In this document: positions 34,176-42,618 of the stretch, one piece after another
How the letters are laid out: each line of letters begins with the position of its first letter
How positions within the stretch are numbered: position 1 is the stretch's first letter
NCBI RefSeq assembly: GCF_025822605.1
Contig: NZ_JACKTY010000010.1
Coordinates: forward strand, 1 to 64,000
Length of the DNA: 64,000 nt
From: Mycolicibacterium komossense
GTDB lineage: Bacteria > Actinomycetota > Actinomycetes > Mycobacteriales > Mycobacteriaceae
Reading direction: 5' to 3'
The notes under the pieces: generated by a model
Told to the model about the DNA's origin: nothing
Seen by the model: only the letters and a program-made list of their open reading frames with translations
The model's database searches: none
Position numbers and translations under genes: made by a program

Positions 34176-34949
34176 ATGGATCTCTCACAAGACGTCGTAC
34201 TCGTCACTGGCGCCGCATCCGGCAGCGGCGCCGCGCACGCACGCGCCTTCATCGGCGCCGGGGCGCGCGTCGTTCTCGGCGACGTCCTCGACGAGCAGGG
34301 CGCCGCCTTGGCCGGCGAACTCGGCGAACGGGCGCTCTATTTGCACCTCGACGTGAGCCAGGAGCCGCACTGGGCTGAGGCCATCGCGGCCACAGAACAA
34401 GCCTTCGGGACCGTCACCGTGCTGGTCAACAATGCTGGCGTCGTCCACGACGCCCCGCTTACCGACTACGAGCTGGCCGACTGGCACCGTGTTCTCGACA
34501 TCAACCTGACCGGAGTGTTCCTCGGCATGAAGCACGTCGCCCCCGGCATGAAAGCCCTCCGACGCGGCTCCATCATCAACGTCTCGTCGGTCATGGGTCA
34601 ACGCGGCGCCGCCCACTCGTACTCCTACGTCGCCTCAAAATGGGGTATCCGCGGACTGACCCGTTCCGCGGCAATCGAACTCGGCGGCCACGGCATTCGC
34701 GTCAACACCGTCCTGCCTGGCTTCATCCAGACCGCCATGACCGCCGCCGACGACCCAGCCGACCTGGAGATCCCGCTGCGGCGCAGCGCCACACCCGAAG
34801 AACTCGCACCGACCATGCTGTTTTTGGCCAGCGACGCCTCGTCGTTCATGACAGCTGCCGAACTCGACGTCAACGGTGGCCAACTGGCTAACATCGCCCG
34901 ATATGATGCACTGCACGGGGTCGACCTGACCACGCCGGTGCCAGACTGA
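34176..34949 (+). CDS. SDR oxidoreductase
   Basis: A 257-residue classical SDR. TGAASGSGAAHARAF is the cofactor-binding glycine motif, with SG in place of the usual RG. NNAGVVHD, the serine in NVSSVMGQRG, and the YxxxK motif in SYVASK complete the site. AACGGAGACTG precedes the ATG. It lies between the PLP enzyme and the Lrp regulator in the operon. The hydrophilic end LDVNGGQLAN is typical. It probably oxidises or reduces a hydroxyl/carbonyl in the pathway. Confidence 0.9.
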   Translation: MDLSQDVVLVTGAASGSGAAHARAFIGAGARVVLGDVLDEQGAALAGELGERALYLHLDVSQEPHWAEAIAATEQAFGTVTVLVNNAGVVHDAPLTDYELADWHRVLDINLTGVFLGMKHVAPGMKALRRGSIINVSSVMGQRGAAHSYSYVASKWGIRGLTRSAAIELGGHGIRVNTVLPGFIQTAMTAADDPADLEIPLRRSATPEELAPTMLFLASDASSFMTAAELDVNGGQLANIARYDALHGVDLTTPVPD

Positions 34950-34950
34950 C

Positions 34951-35571
34951 ATGTCGACCTCGGACAGCCAGCGACGCAGTTCTCGACGCGTGAAGGAGGC
35001 GACCGACGTGGCTGAGGTGCCCGACCCGCTCACCATCCGCGACGTGGCCGCCAAGGACATCACGGCGTTGCCGCTCGACGACACCGACCTGGCCATCCTG
35101 CGCGAGCTGGTCGACGATGCCCGCGTCTCACAACGCGCATTGGCCGCCAAGCTCGGGATCTCAGCACCCACCGTCGGAGAACGCATGACGCGCCTGGAAC
35201 GCAACGGCGTCATCACCCGATACACCGTCGAGATCGACATGGCAGCGATCGGCTACCCCCAGACCGTCCATCTCGCGCTGGAATCCGTTGAGCGCGAAAA
35301 GGTTCCGGTGATCATGCAGAGGCTCGCGGAAATCGATGAGATCGAAAGCGTGTCACTGATCACTGGCCAGTGGGACCTCATCGTGAAACTGCGTACCAGG
35401 GATTACACCCACTTTCGGTCCGTGCTCATGGACAAGGTGTGGGCGATACCGGGCATGACCAGCATGACGACGATGATGAGCATCGCCGAAACTCCCCCCA
35501 AGAACTTCGCCCAGGGAATCCTGGCCGCCCTGGCCGAGCAACGCAATCCAGGCGACGAAGCGACCGGGTAA
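34951..35571 (+). CDS. Lrp/AsnC-family transcriptional regulator
   Basis: A 206-residue regulator. A 40-residue N-terminal extension precedes the HTH (LDDTDLAILRELVDDARVSQ, then KLGISAPTVGERMTRLE). The C-terminal RAM ligand-binding domain follows, with LITGQWDLIVKLRTRDY. Lrp proteins usually sense amino acids, which fits the permease and the PLP enzyme beside it. The start is two bases after the SDR stop. It is the likely controller of the inverted repeats at 30441-30470. Confidence 0.92.
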   Translation: MSTSDSQRRSSRRVKEATDVAEVPDPLTIRDVAAKDITALPLDDTDLAILRELVDDARVSQRALAAKLGISAPTVGERMTRLERNGVITRYTVEIDMAAIGYPQTVHLALESVEREKVPVIMQRLAEIDEIESVSLITGQWDLIVKLRTRDYTHFRSVLMDKVWAIPGMTSMTTMMSIAETPPKNFAQGILAALAEQRNPGDEATG

Positions 35572-35702
35572 ACATCCCACCGAAAGCGCGGCGCCCCCGT
35601 GCGGGCACCGCATATGTCTACACATCACAACAAATAGGTGTATTCGGCGACGGCGCGACAGCGATCGCGATGCACATCGACTCAACCGAGAGGAACCCCA
35701 CG

Positions 35703-36584
35703 ATGCAGCCAGTCTTCAGCCACGATGGTCAACCGGTGACCCACGGCCGGGCGTCCATCAACGGCACCCGCATCCACTACGTCACCGCCGGCAGCGGCGA
35801 GCCCCTGGTCCTCATCCACGGAGTGCCGAAGAGCTGGTACTACTGGCACCGGATCATTCCGAAACTCAGCGAACACTTCACCGTCATCTGCCCAGACGTC
35901 CGCGGCTTCGGCGACTCATTCCGCCCGCACAACGGCTACGATATGTCCACCATCGCCGACGACATCACCGAACTCGTCGACCACCTCGGCTTTGATAAGT
36001 TCGGCGTCGCGGGCGAGGACTGGGGGGCATGCTTCGCCCTGGCCATCGCCGCCAAGAACCCTCAGCGCGTCATCAAGCTGTCCTTCGCCGAATCATTGCT
36101 GCCCGGCTTCGGACTCGAAGATTGGTCACACCTGAGTGTGGAGAACCATCGCAAGGGTCGCTTCCTGTGGCACGTCAGCTTCTTTCACGTCCCCGACATC
36201 CCAGAGAGCCTCATCCAGGGCCGCGAAGCGATGTTCTGGTCGACGTGGATGAAGAATGAAACCTACGACCCAGCAGCCATAACGCAAGACTGCGTCGACG
36301 AATGGGCCAGGACCAGTTCGGCTCCGGGCGCGCTGCGGGCCATCTTCGAGGTCTACCGATCGACGTGGACCAACATCGACCTGACCAAACGATGGGCACA
36401 GGAACGTCTGCCCATGCCCGTGCTCACCATTGGCGCCGAGCACTTCATCGCCGAGGAGGCTCGCCAGCAGATGCTGCACTTCTCCGACAACGTCGACTAC
36501 GCCGAACTCGACTGTGGCCACAGCCTTGCCCTCGAGCGGCCCCGGGAACTCGAACGGATCCTCATCGACTTCTTCACGAGCTGA
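35703..36584 (+). CDS. Alpha/beta hydrolase, epoxide hydrolase/dehalogenase type
   Basis: A 293-residue hydrolase. The oxyanion motif is HGVPKSWYYW, and the nucleophile elbow GEDWGA puts Asp as nucleophile, as in epoxide hydrolases and haloalkane/fluoroacetate dehalogenases. The His lies in DCGHSLALERP. GAGAGGAA precedes the ATG at 35703. It is separated from the Lrp gene by 131 bases, so it may have its own promoter, but the direction and spacing suggest co-expression. The substrate is unknown. Confidence 0.88.
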   Translation: MQPVFSHDGQPVTHGRASINGTRIHYVTAGSGEPLVLIHGVPKSWYYWHRIIPKLSEHFTVICPDVRGFGDSFRPHNGYDMSTIADDITELVDHLGFDKFGVAGEDWGACFALAIAAKNPQRVIKLSFAESLLPGFGLEDWSHLSVENHRKGRFLWHVSFFHVPDIPESLIQGREAMFWSTWMKNETYDPAAITQDCVDEWARTSSAPGALRAIFEVYRSTWTNIDLTKRWAQERLPMPVLTIGAEHFIAEEARQQMLHFSDNVDYAELDCGHSLALERPRELERILIDFFTS

Positions 36585-36660
36585 ATCACCGAAACCATTC
36601 ACTGACAACACAAAACAGCGCGGCCTTGTGCGCTGAAATCCCACTTCTAGAAGGAACGTG

Positions 36661-37839
36661 ATGCAAACAACCCCCACACAAGACCGCACGCTGGGTGTGG
36701 CCATCATCGGCAGCGGACTGATGGCCAAGGCCCACACCATGGCCTGGCGCAACGTCGGCGCCGTCTACGGCTCCATCCCGGTCACCCCACGGCTGGTCGT
36801 GCTCTGCGACGCCACCGAAGACCTCGCCCGTGACGGCGCCATGCAGTTCGGCTACGAGAAGTACACGACGTCCTGGGAGGACGCCGTCAACGATCCCGAC
36901 GTGGACGTCGTCGACATCGTGACACCCAACTGGCTACACCAGCCCATCGCCATCGCAGCAGCCAAGGCGGGAAAGCACATCTGGTGCGAGAAGCCGCTGG
37001 CGCTCACCGCGACTGGTGCCCACGACATGGTCGAAGCCGCCGAACAGGCTGGAGTCAAGACCTTGGTGGGATTCAGCTTTGTCCGAAACCCGGCCGTCAC
37101 CTTGGCCAAACAACTGATCGAAGCCGGCGAGATCGGCGACCCGGTGTCCTTCGTCGGCGCTCACTCGATCGCGGCGATGGTCGATCCCGAGACCCCGTTC
37201 ACCTGGCGCCAAGAACGCAAGCTGGCCGGTGCGGGCGCGATCGGGGACCTGGGTGCCCACGTGATATCCATCGCGCGATACCTCGTCGGAGACATCGACA
37301 TGCTTGCCAGCACGTCGTCGATCGTGCACCCCGAACGGCCCCTGACCGACGGCGCCTTCGGATATGGAGAGAAGGCGGACGGCACCGCCCCCAAACGCTC
37401 CGTCGAGAACGACGACATCAGCCTGACCTTGATGCGATTCGCCAACGGTGCCATCGGCACCATCGAGGCCAGCCGCGTCGCGATCCCCCGGGGCTGGGAC
37501 CTGTCGTTCACACTGACCGGAACCAAGGGCGCGGTGCGTTTCGATCAGCAACACATCTACAAACTCGATGTGGCATTGGCCTCCGATGGACTGCAGCAGC
37601 GAGGTTTTCGCACACTCGAGATCGGACCGGGCCACGGCGACTTCGGAAACCTGTGGCCTATACACGGGGCGAACATCGGAAACCACGACCTGAAGTTCTT
37701 CGAAGTCCACGACTTGATTCGGGCCATCGTCGACGACCACCCCGTGTGGCCAGACTTCCGCGAGGGTTATGAGGTCGAACGCGTCATCGACGCCATCGAA
37801 GAGGGAAGCGCAACCGGCCAGTGGGTGGCCCTGCGATGA
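36661..37839 (+). CDS. Gfo/Idh/MocA-family oxidoreductase
   Basis: A 392-residue NAD(P)-dependent dehydrogenase. The Rossmann part has VAIIGSGLMAKAHTMAW, and the conserved EKPL motif is in HIWCEKPLALT. The C-terminal alpha/beta domain has GDLGAHVISIARYLVGD. Members oxidise sugars, inositols and glycosides. I placed the start at the ATG 36661, behind AGAAGGAAC; a GTG one codon earlier is equivalent. Its stop overlaps the next start (ATGA), coupling it to a sugar epimerase. This pairing is typical of sugar or cyclitol catabolism. Confidence 0.92.
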   Translation: MQTTPTQDRTLGVAIIGSGLMAKAHTMAWRNVGAVYGSIPVTPRLVVLCDATEDLARDGAMQFGYEKYTTSWEDAVNDPDVDVVDIVTPNWLHQPIAIAAAKAGKHIWCEKPLALTATGAHDMVEAAEQAGVKTLVGFSFVRNPAVTLAKQLIEAGEIGDPVSFVGAHSIAAMVDPETPFTWRQERKLAGAGAIGDLGAHVISIARYLVGDIDMLASTSSIVHPERPLTDGAFGYGEKADGTAPKRSVENDDISLTLMRFANGAIGTIEASRVAIPRGWDLSFTLTGTKGAVRFDQQHIYKLDVALASDGLQQRGFRTLEIGPGHGDFGNLWPIHGANIGNHDLKFFEVHDLIRAIVDDHPVWPDFREGYEVERVIDAIEEGSATGQWVALR

Positions 37840-38720
37840 CAACCTCGATCAATGCCACAACCAACAACACCCGCTACCCCCTGGGCCTCAGCAGCTACAT
37901 TCTCGCGACACCCTTCTCCGACACCTCACTGCACGAGTTCGCGCACGTGCGTGAGTTGGGCTATGACCAGTTCGAGATCTGCGTCGACGACCCAGACACC
38001 CTCAGCTCGGCGTTGACGCGACGCGCAGCAGAAGAGTCCGGCCTATCGGTGGCGGTGACCGGCGCGTTCGGCCCCGCCCGCGACATCTCACACGAGGATC
38101 ACGCTGTCCAACGCGACGCCAAGGACTACCTGCGGGCGGTGGTCGACTTCGCCGCCGCGGTCGACTCCCCGTACGTGGCAGGACCCATGTTCACCGCCGT
38201 CGCGGTCAAACTATTGCAGACGCCCCAAGAGCGTCACCGGCAACTGCAACGCGCGGCCGGCAACCTACGTGAAATCGCCGACTACGCCGGCGAACGCGAC
38301 GTCAAGCTCGCCATGGAACCACTCAATCGGTTCGAGACGCACCTGATCAACACCGTCGAGCAAGCGCTCGAGCTGATCGAGCTGGTCGATGCCCCCAATA
38401 TCGGCTTGGTTTTGGACACCTTCCACATGAACATCGAGGAGAAGGACCTCGGCGCAGCGATCCGCCTGGCTGGTGACCGCGTGTTCGCCTTCCAGGCGTC
38501 CGAGAATGACCGCGGCACACCAGGAAGTGGCAACATCGACTGGCCGAGTCTCTGGGGCGCGCTCGATGACGTCGATTACGCCGGCACCGTCGTCGTCGAA
38601 TCCTTCATCGCCACAACGGAGATTGCCCCCATCGGGGGACTGTGGCGGCCGGTAGCGGCCAGCATGGAGCAACTCGCCATCGACGCGCTGGCGTTTCTGC
38701 GCGACGAACTGCGCGTCTAG
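37836..38720 (+). CDS. TIM-barrel sugar isomerase/epimerase (tagatose 3-epimerase-like)
   Basis: A 294-residue protein of the xylose-isomerase-like TIM-barrel family. It shows the metal Glu in KLAMEPLNRFETHLINT, the Asp/His pair in VLDTFHMNIEEKD, and the final Glu in GTVVVESFIA. The pattern fits D-tagatose/psicose 3-epimerases and 3-keto-sugar enzymes. Coupled to the Gfo/Idh/MocA gene, it may act on the 3-keto product. It ends the main part of the operon, followed by a 173-base gap. Confidence 0.88.
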   Translation: MTTSINATTNNTRYPLGLSSYILATPFSDTSLHEFAHVRELGYDQFEICVDDPDTLSSALTRRAAEESGLSVAVTGAFGPARDISHEDHAVQRDAKDYLRAVVDFAAAVDSPYVAGPMFTAVAVKLLQTPQERHRQLQRAAGNLREIADYAGERDVKLAMEPLNRFETHLINTVEQALELIELVDAPNIGLVLDTFHMNIEEKDLGAAIRLAGDRVFAFQASENDRGTPGSGNIDWPSLWGALDDVDYAGTVVVESFIATTEIAPIGGLWRPVAASMEQLAIDALAFLRDELRV

Positions 38721-38893
38721 CCGCGAGGCGCCCAGGTTCTCGCCCCGCATCGTGGCGCGTCGGGTTGCTTATCTGTAGATGACGCGGTGCTCGCGACGTT
38801 CGTCTTCCGCGGCCGACGCCGTCACCACCTGGGGCGAGTCAAGCTCGCGCGCACGATACGCACCATCCCTACCACAGTGAGGACGTCACACCC

Positions 38894-40054
38894 ATGACCG
38901 ACGATGGCACGGTCGGACGCTTCAGCGGTTATCTTGAAATAGTTTCGGCGCCAACAGGTTTCTTCCGCACGGAACGCATCGATGGCAGCTGGTGGCTTAT
39001 CACGCCGGACGGATTCGGCTTCATCTCAGTGGGTCTCAACCACCTCGACGACACCGACCTGAGGTATCCGCACAACTTCGAGATCTGGCAACGCAGATAC
39101 GGCTCGCGGGCACGCTGGATCGATGCTGCCACCACCGACCTGCGGCAGTGGGGATTCAACACCCTCGGCTGGACCCGCCAATGGGTCAGCGCTCGACATC
39201 ACCACGACATCGACTGGGTGACACCACTGAACCTCGGCCACGGCAAGGAGTGGTCGAGCGATGAGCTGCAGCGCACCGGCATGCCCTACGTGCAACAACT
39301 GACCGTTGCAGAGATCGAGGGATGGAACGGTAATCCGCGCTGGCCCGACGTGTTCTCCTCCGAATTCGACGAACATTGCGCATGGCTGGCACGTGAATAC
39401 TGCTCCCGCGTCGCTGACGACCCACATCTCATCGGCTACTTCCTCACCGACATCCCCTCGTGGTTACCCCACGCCTCCGGCGGCAACTTCACCGGACTCG
39501 ATGACTCAGTCCTGCAAGGAACCTCGCACGATCTCGCTACGACCGCCGACCAGTACTACAGCACCATCACCCGACACATTCGAGCCTACGACCCAAATCA
39601 CCTCATCCTGGGCGATCGCTACAACGGGAACATGGGCATCCCCACCGAAGTCCTACACGCCGCCGCCCCATACATCGACGTGCTGTCGGTGCAGTACTTC
39701 GCCGGCAACGACGCCGCCGGCTATGCCACGATGCGCGACGACCTGGCCGGGTGGAGCGCCGAGGTCGACCTGCCCGTCATCGTCGCCGACATCGGCAACT
39801 GCGCGCCCACACCGCTCAATCCCGACCGAGACTGCGGACTGATCGACCACGCCGATCGCGGCCGCCACTACGTACAAGCGTTCGACAGCATCGTGGCTGA
39901 ACCCTGGCTCATCGGGTGGCACTGGTGCTCCTATCTGGAGAACACCGCCCGCGGATGGGGTTTGAAAGATCCCTACGACGAGCCCCACACCGACCTGACC
40001 GAGCCCCTCGCAGAGTTCAATCATTCCGTTCACCAACGAAGGAGCAAGCGGTGA
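38894..40054 (+). CDS. Glycoside-hydrolase-like TIM-barrel protein (agarase/GH42-like)
   Basis: A 386-residue cytoplasmic protein; no signal peptide is visible. The segment WWLITPDGFGFISVGLNHLD is the ITPDG-G-N-H signature seen in agarase-like and related GH-A proteins. A barrel with HLIGYFLTDIPSW, LILGDRYNGN and IVADIGNCAP follows. At the positions where clan GH-A enzymes carry acid/base and nucleophile Glu I see Asp residues (FLTD, VADIG), so the activity is uncertain. GTGAGGA precedes the ATG. The last four bases overlap the next gene. It may split a sugar from the pathway substrate. Confidence 0.65.
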   Translation: MTDDGTVGRFSGYLEIVSAPTGFFRTERIDGSWWLITPDGFGFISVGLNHLDDTDLRYPHNFEIWQRRYGSRARWIDAATTDLRQWGFNTLGWTRQWVSARHHHDIDWVTPLNLGHGKEWSSDELQRTGMPYVQQLTVAEIEGWNGNPRWPDVFSSEFDEHCAWLAREYCSRVADDPHLIGYFLTDIPSWLPHASGGNFTGLDDSVLQGTSHDLATTADQYYSTITRHIRAYDPNHLILGDRYNGNMGIPTEVLHAAAPYIDVLSVQYFAGNDAAGYATMRDDLAGWSAEVDLPVIVADIGNCAPTPLNPDRDCGLIDHADRGRHYVQAFDSIVAEPWLIGWHWCSYLENTARGWGLKDPYDEPHTDLTEPLAEFNHSVHQRRSKR

Positions 40055-41007
40055 CCCTCGGTATGCCCAGTCGGACTTCGGCACCGCCTCCCGGGAGCCG
40101 ATCACGCAACGTCGTCGGCGACATCCAGCACGGGCTGGTGCCCGTCGACACCGACGTGCGCCTGCATTATGTAGTTGCCGGGCAAGGAGACCCAGTTGTC
40201 TTACTGCCCGGCTGGCCCCAGAGTTGGTACACATGGCGCTTTGTCATGCCGCAGCTGATCAACGCCGGGCGCCGCGTCTACGCGATCGATCCCCGCGGAT
40301 TCGGCGACAGCGACATCCCGCCGACTGGTTACGACCTCGAGACCGGCGCGCGCGACCTACATCGCTTCCTCGAACAACTGGGACTGGCATGCGTCGGGGG
40401 CGTCGACATCGTCAGTCATGACATCGGCAGCTGGATTGCCCATACCCACGCGGTCATTTATCCCGACGACGTCCGGCGCCTAGTCTTGTCGGACGCCTAC
40501 ATTCCCGGCGTGTCGCCGTCGCCACCTCCGGGCTACCCCGACACTCAACTCAACGCGCGGCAGTGGCATTTCTACTTCAACCGTGTCGAGGGTCTTCCCG
40601 AAGCACTGATACACGGACGCGAAGCGATCTTCCTGGCCTGGTTCTTCGGCCCGCAGAAGCTCGCCCGCACCTGGGCGATCGAACCAGACGCCTTTGACGA
40701 ATATCTCCGCGTCTTCTCCCGCCCCGGCGCGGTCCGCGCTGGCCTCAGTTACTACCGAGAAGCGTTCAGCCCTAACGCGTTGGATGAAGCGAAGGCCCGC
40801 GGTAGTCACCAACTGTCTATGCCCATACTTACTCTCGGAGGTGAATACGCCGACGCCGACAATCTTTATCACACCGTCCGCGCAATCTGCTCTGACGTCA
40901 CGAATGAAGTGTTCGACGGTGTCGGTCACCACATCACCGAAGAATGCCCCCACGAGTTCTCACAGGCCGTCCTGCAGTTCTGGCGTAACCACCCTACGAC
41001 AGCCTGA
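40051..41007 (+). CDS. Alpha/beta hydrolase, epoxide hydrolase type
   Basis: A 318-residue hydrolase, second of this type in the block. The oxyanion motif is LLPGWPQSWYTW (HGWP-like, with Pro in place of His). The nucleophile Asp is in VSHDIGSW and the catalytic His in GVGHHITEECP. The GTG start at 40051 overlaps the TGA of the GH-like gene, so they are translated together. AAGGAGCAAGC lies at ribosome-site distance. It may open an epoxide or hydrolyse an ester of the aglycone. Confidence 0.87.
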   Translation: MTLGMPSRTSAPPPGSRSRNVVGDIQHGLVPVDTDVRLHYVVAGQGDPVVLLPGWPQSWYTWRFVMPQLINAGRRVYAIDPRGFGDSDIPPTGYDLETGARDLHRFLEQLGLACVGGVDIVSHDIGSWIAHTHAVIYPDDVRRLVLSDAYIPGVSPSPPPGYPDTQLNARQWHFYFNRVEGLPEALIHGREAIFLAWFFGPQKLARTWAIEPDAFDEYLRVFSRPGAVRAGLSYYREAFSPNALDEAKARGSHQLSMPILTLGGEYADADNLYHTVRAICSDVTNEVFDGVGHHITEECPHEFSQAVLQFWRNHPTTA

Positions 41008-41063
41008 CGCTTGTACGAACAGAACGTGTAGGTACTCGAGCTGACGCCGGCGCGTTTGCGGGG

Positions 41064-41560
41064 ATGGTGGATCCGGGCCTGCAGACCCTCTTCTTTCCAC
41101 AACCGGCCGGTGGTTCCCGCGGATCGTGGCGTCCGTTTGTCACTCACCTCAGCACCGGAATGCGAGTCGGCGAAGCGCTCGGGCTCCGACACGAGGATAT
41201 CGATGCCGCTGGCACCGCGATCCAAATCCGAAAGCGCCGCAACAGCAACGGTGCTCGTGTCAAGGGCGGTCAGCGCGAAATACCAGTGCCGCCGAGTTTG
41301 ATCCGGCTCTACACCGACGACTTGGTCGAGGAGTACGGCGACCTCGACTGCGACTATGTCTTCGTTAATGTGGGGGGCGGACAGCAGGGCGCTCCATAGC
41401 GCTATTGGAACGTCACGGACCTCATCGAACGGCTCCGCGTGCGCGGCGGAGTCGCGTTCACCGCACCCTATGATGCGCCGCACCGTCGCCTCCGAGGGCA
41501 CGGCGTGGGCGCTGCCCTCAGCAGGGGCCGCCCAGCGGTCTGGCATCACACGGCTCTTTC
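41064..41560 (+). pseudogene. Tyrosine recombinase (phage-type integrase) remnant
   Basis: The frame from 41064 has the catalytic Arg I motif HLSTGMRVGEALGLRHEDID and the following REIPVPPSLIRLY strand. An in-frame TAG at 41397 interrupts it just before RYWNVTDLIERLR. The HxLRHT-like box is recognisable only after a frame change (HPMMRRTVASEGTAW). The N-terminal half, and probably the catalytic Tyr, are missing. It marks a decayed integrase at the boundary between two gene blocks. Confidence 0.8.
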
Positions 41561-41677
41561 AACCGGCGAGCACCTCCCAATCCGAGAAGAGGCTTCCGGA
41601 AGAAGGCTCACAAGCGTCGATGGTGAGCGCAGGTGCGGCGTGCCTTGCCGCAAGCGCTGCCAGGCACGCGCCAATCC

Positions 41678-41716
41678 TTGCGGAGACGCAGTTCTTTGAA
41701 TACTATTCAAAGAACT
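41678..41716 (+). promoter_or_regulatory. Promoter with a 27-bp palindromic operator
   Basis: TTGCGG (41678-41683) and TACTAT (41701-41706) are spaced 17 bases apart as -35 and -10 boxes. The -10 box is the centre of a perfect palindrome (41690-41716) with 13-base arms AGTTCTTTGAATA and TATTCAAAGAACT around one C. A repressor bound here would block RNA polymerase. The TetR gene at 44016, last of the three-gene unit, is the obvious candidate. Confidence 0.75.
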
Positions 41717-41734
41717 TTTGAGAGGGGGAGTGCG

Positions 41735-42577
41735 CTGAGTACTCGACCGCTTTTCTACTGCCTCGCGCAGCACCCGCCCGTCACGAGCCTCGAGGCGTTT
41801 CAGGACGAGGTGCGCCAGCTGTGCGCGGACTATCCCGCGGCGAGGCTTGTCGTCTTCCCCGAGATGCATCTCTGTGGGGGAATCCCCAACACACCGCTCC
41901 CTGAAGCCGAGCCGTACATCGAGAGCGCTGGCGGACCGCGGGATCGAGCGCTCGCGCGGCTCGCACGAGAGCACCAGATCTGGCTGATCCCGGGCAGTGT
42001 GTTCGAACGCGCGGAAGACGGCACGGTCGCCAATACCGTGTCGGCCTACTCACCCGAAGGGCACAGGGTCGCGACATATCGCAAGGTGTTCCCCTGGCAG
42101 CCATATGAAAGGACCTCGCCCGGAAGCGAATTCACGGTGTTTCGTCTCGGCGAGTACGGAACGGTCGGGCTGTCCATCTGCTACGACATCTGGTTTCCCG
42201 AACACGGCCGACAACTGGCCTGGTTGGGGGCGGACGCCATCATCAATGTCGCCCGCACCACGACCTCAGATCGCGCGCAGGAGCTCATTCTCCTGCAGGC
42301 AACGGCCATCGCGAACCAGGTTGCGGTCCTTTCCGTGAATGCCCCGGCACCGGGTGGACGCGGGCAGAGCATCGCCCACGACGCCGAGGGGCGGCTGCGG
42401 GTTCGCAGCGTCGACGCGTCGACGGAAACCCTCAGCGACGTACTCGATCTCTCGGAGTCGTCGCGGGTGCAGCGCGATGGAACGGCCGGCCTCAACCGAG
42501 TCTGGTCCCAACTCGACACCACGAACACCAGCCTTCCGATGTACCGCGGTGGGCGCATCCAACCTCGCCAGTCCTGA
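41735..42577 (+). CDS. Carbon-nitrogen hydrolase (nitrilase superfamily)
   Basis: A 280-residue amidase-type enzyme. The catalytic triad is Glu in VVFPEMHLCGG, Lys in ATYRKVFPWQPYE, and Cys in GLSICYDIWFPEHGR. It is cytoplasmic. The reading frame is open further upstream, but sequence similarity begins at STRPLFYC, and GAGGGGGAG stands just before a CTG at 41735, so a CTG start is the best reading; an upstream TTG near 41694 is the alternative. It leads an operon with a permease and a TetR regulator, so uptake and hydrolysis of an amide or nitrile is likely. Confidence 0.85.
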   Translation: MSTRPLFYCLAQHPPVTSLEAFQDEVRQLCADYPAARLVVFPEMHLCGGIPNTPLPEAEPYIESAGGPRDRALARLAREHQIWLIPGSVFERAEDGTVANTVSAYSPEGHRVATYRKVFPWQPYERTSPGSEFTVFRLGEYGTVGLSICYDIWFPEHGRQLAWLGADAIINVARTTTSDRAQELILLQATAIANQVAVLSVNAPAPGGRGQSIAHDAEGRLRVRSVDASTETLSDVLDLSESSRVQRDGTAGLNRVWSQLDTTNTSLPMYRGGRIQPRQS

Positions 42578-42618
42578 GCGAGCAGCCTTGTTCGAATTCC
42601 CAGATGCAAAGGAGCATC

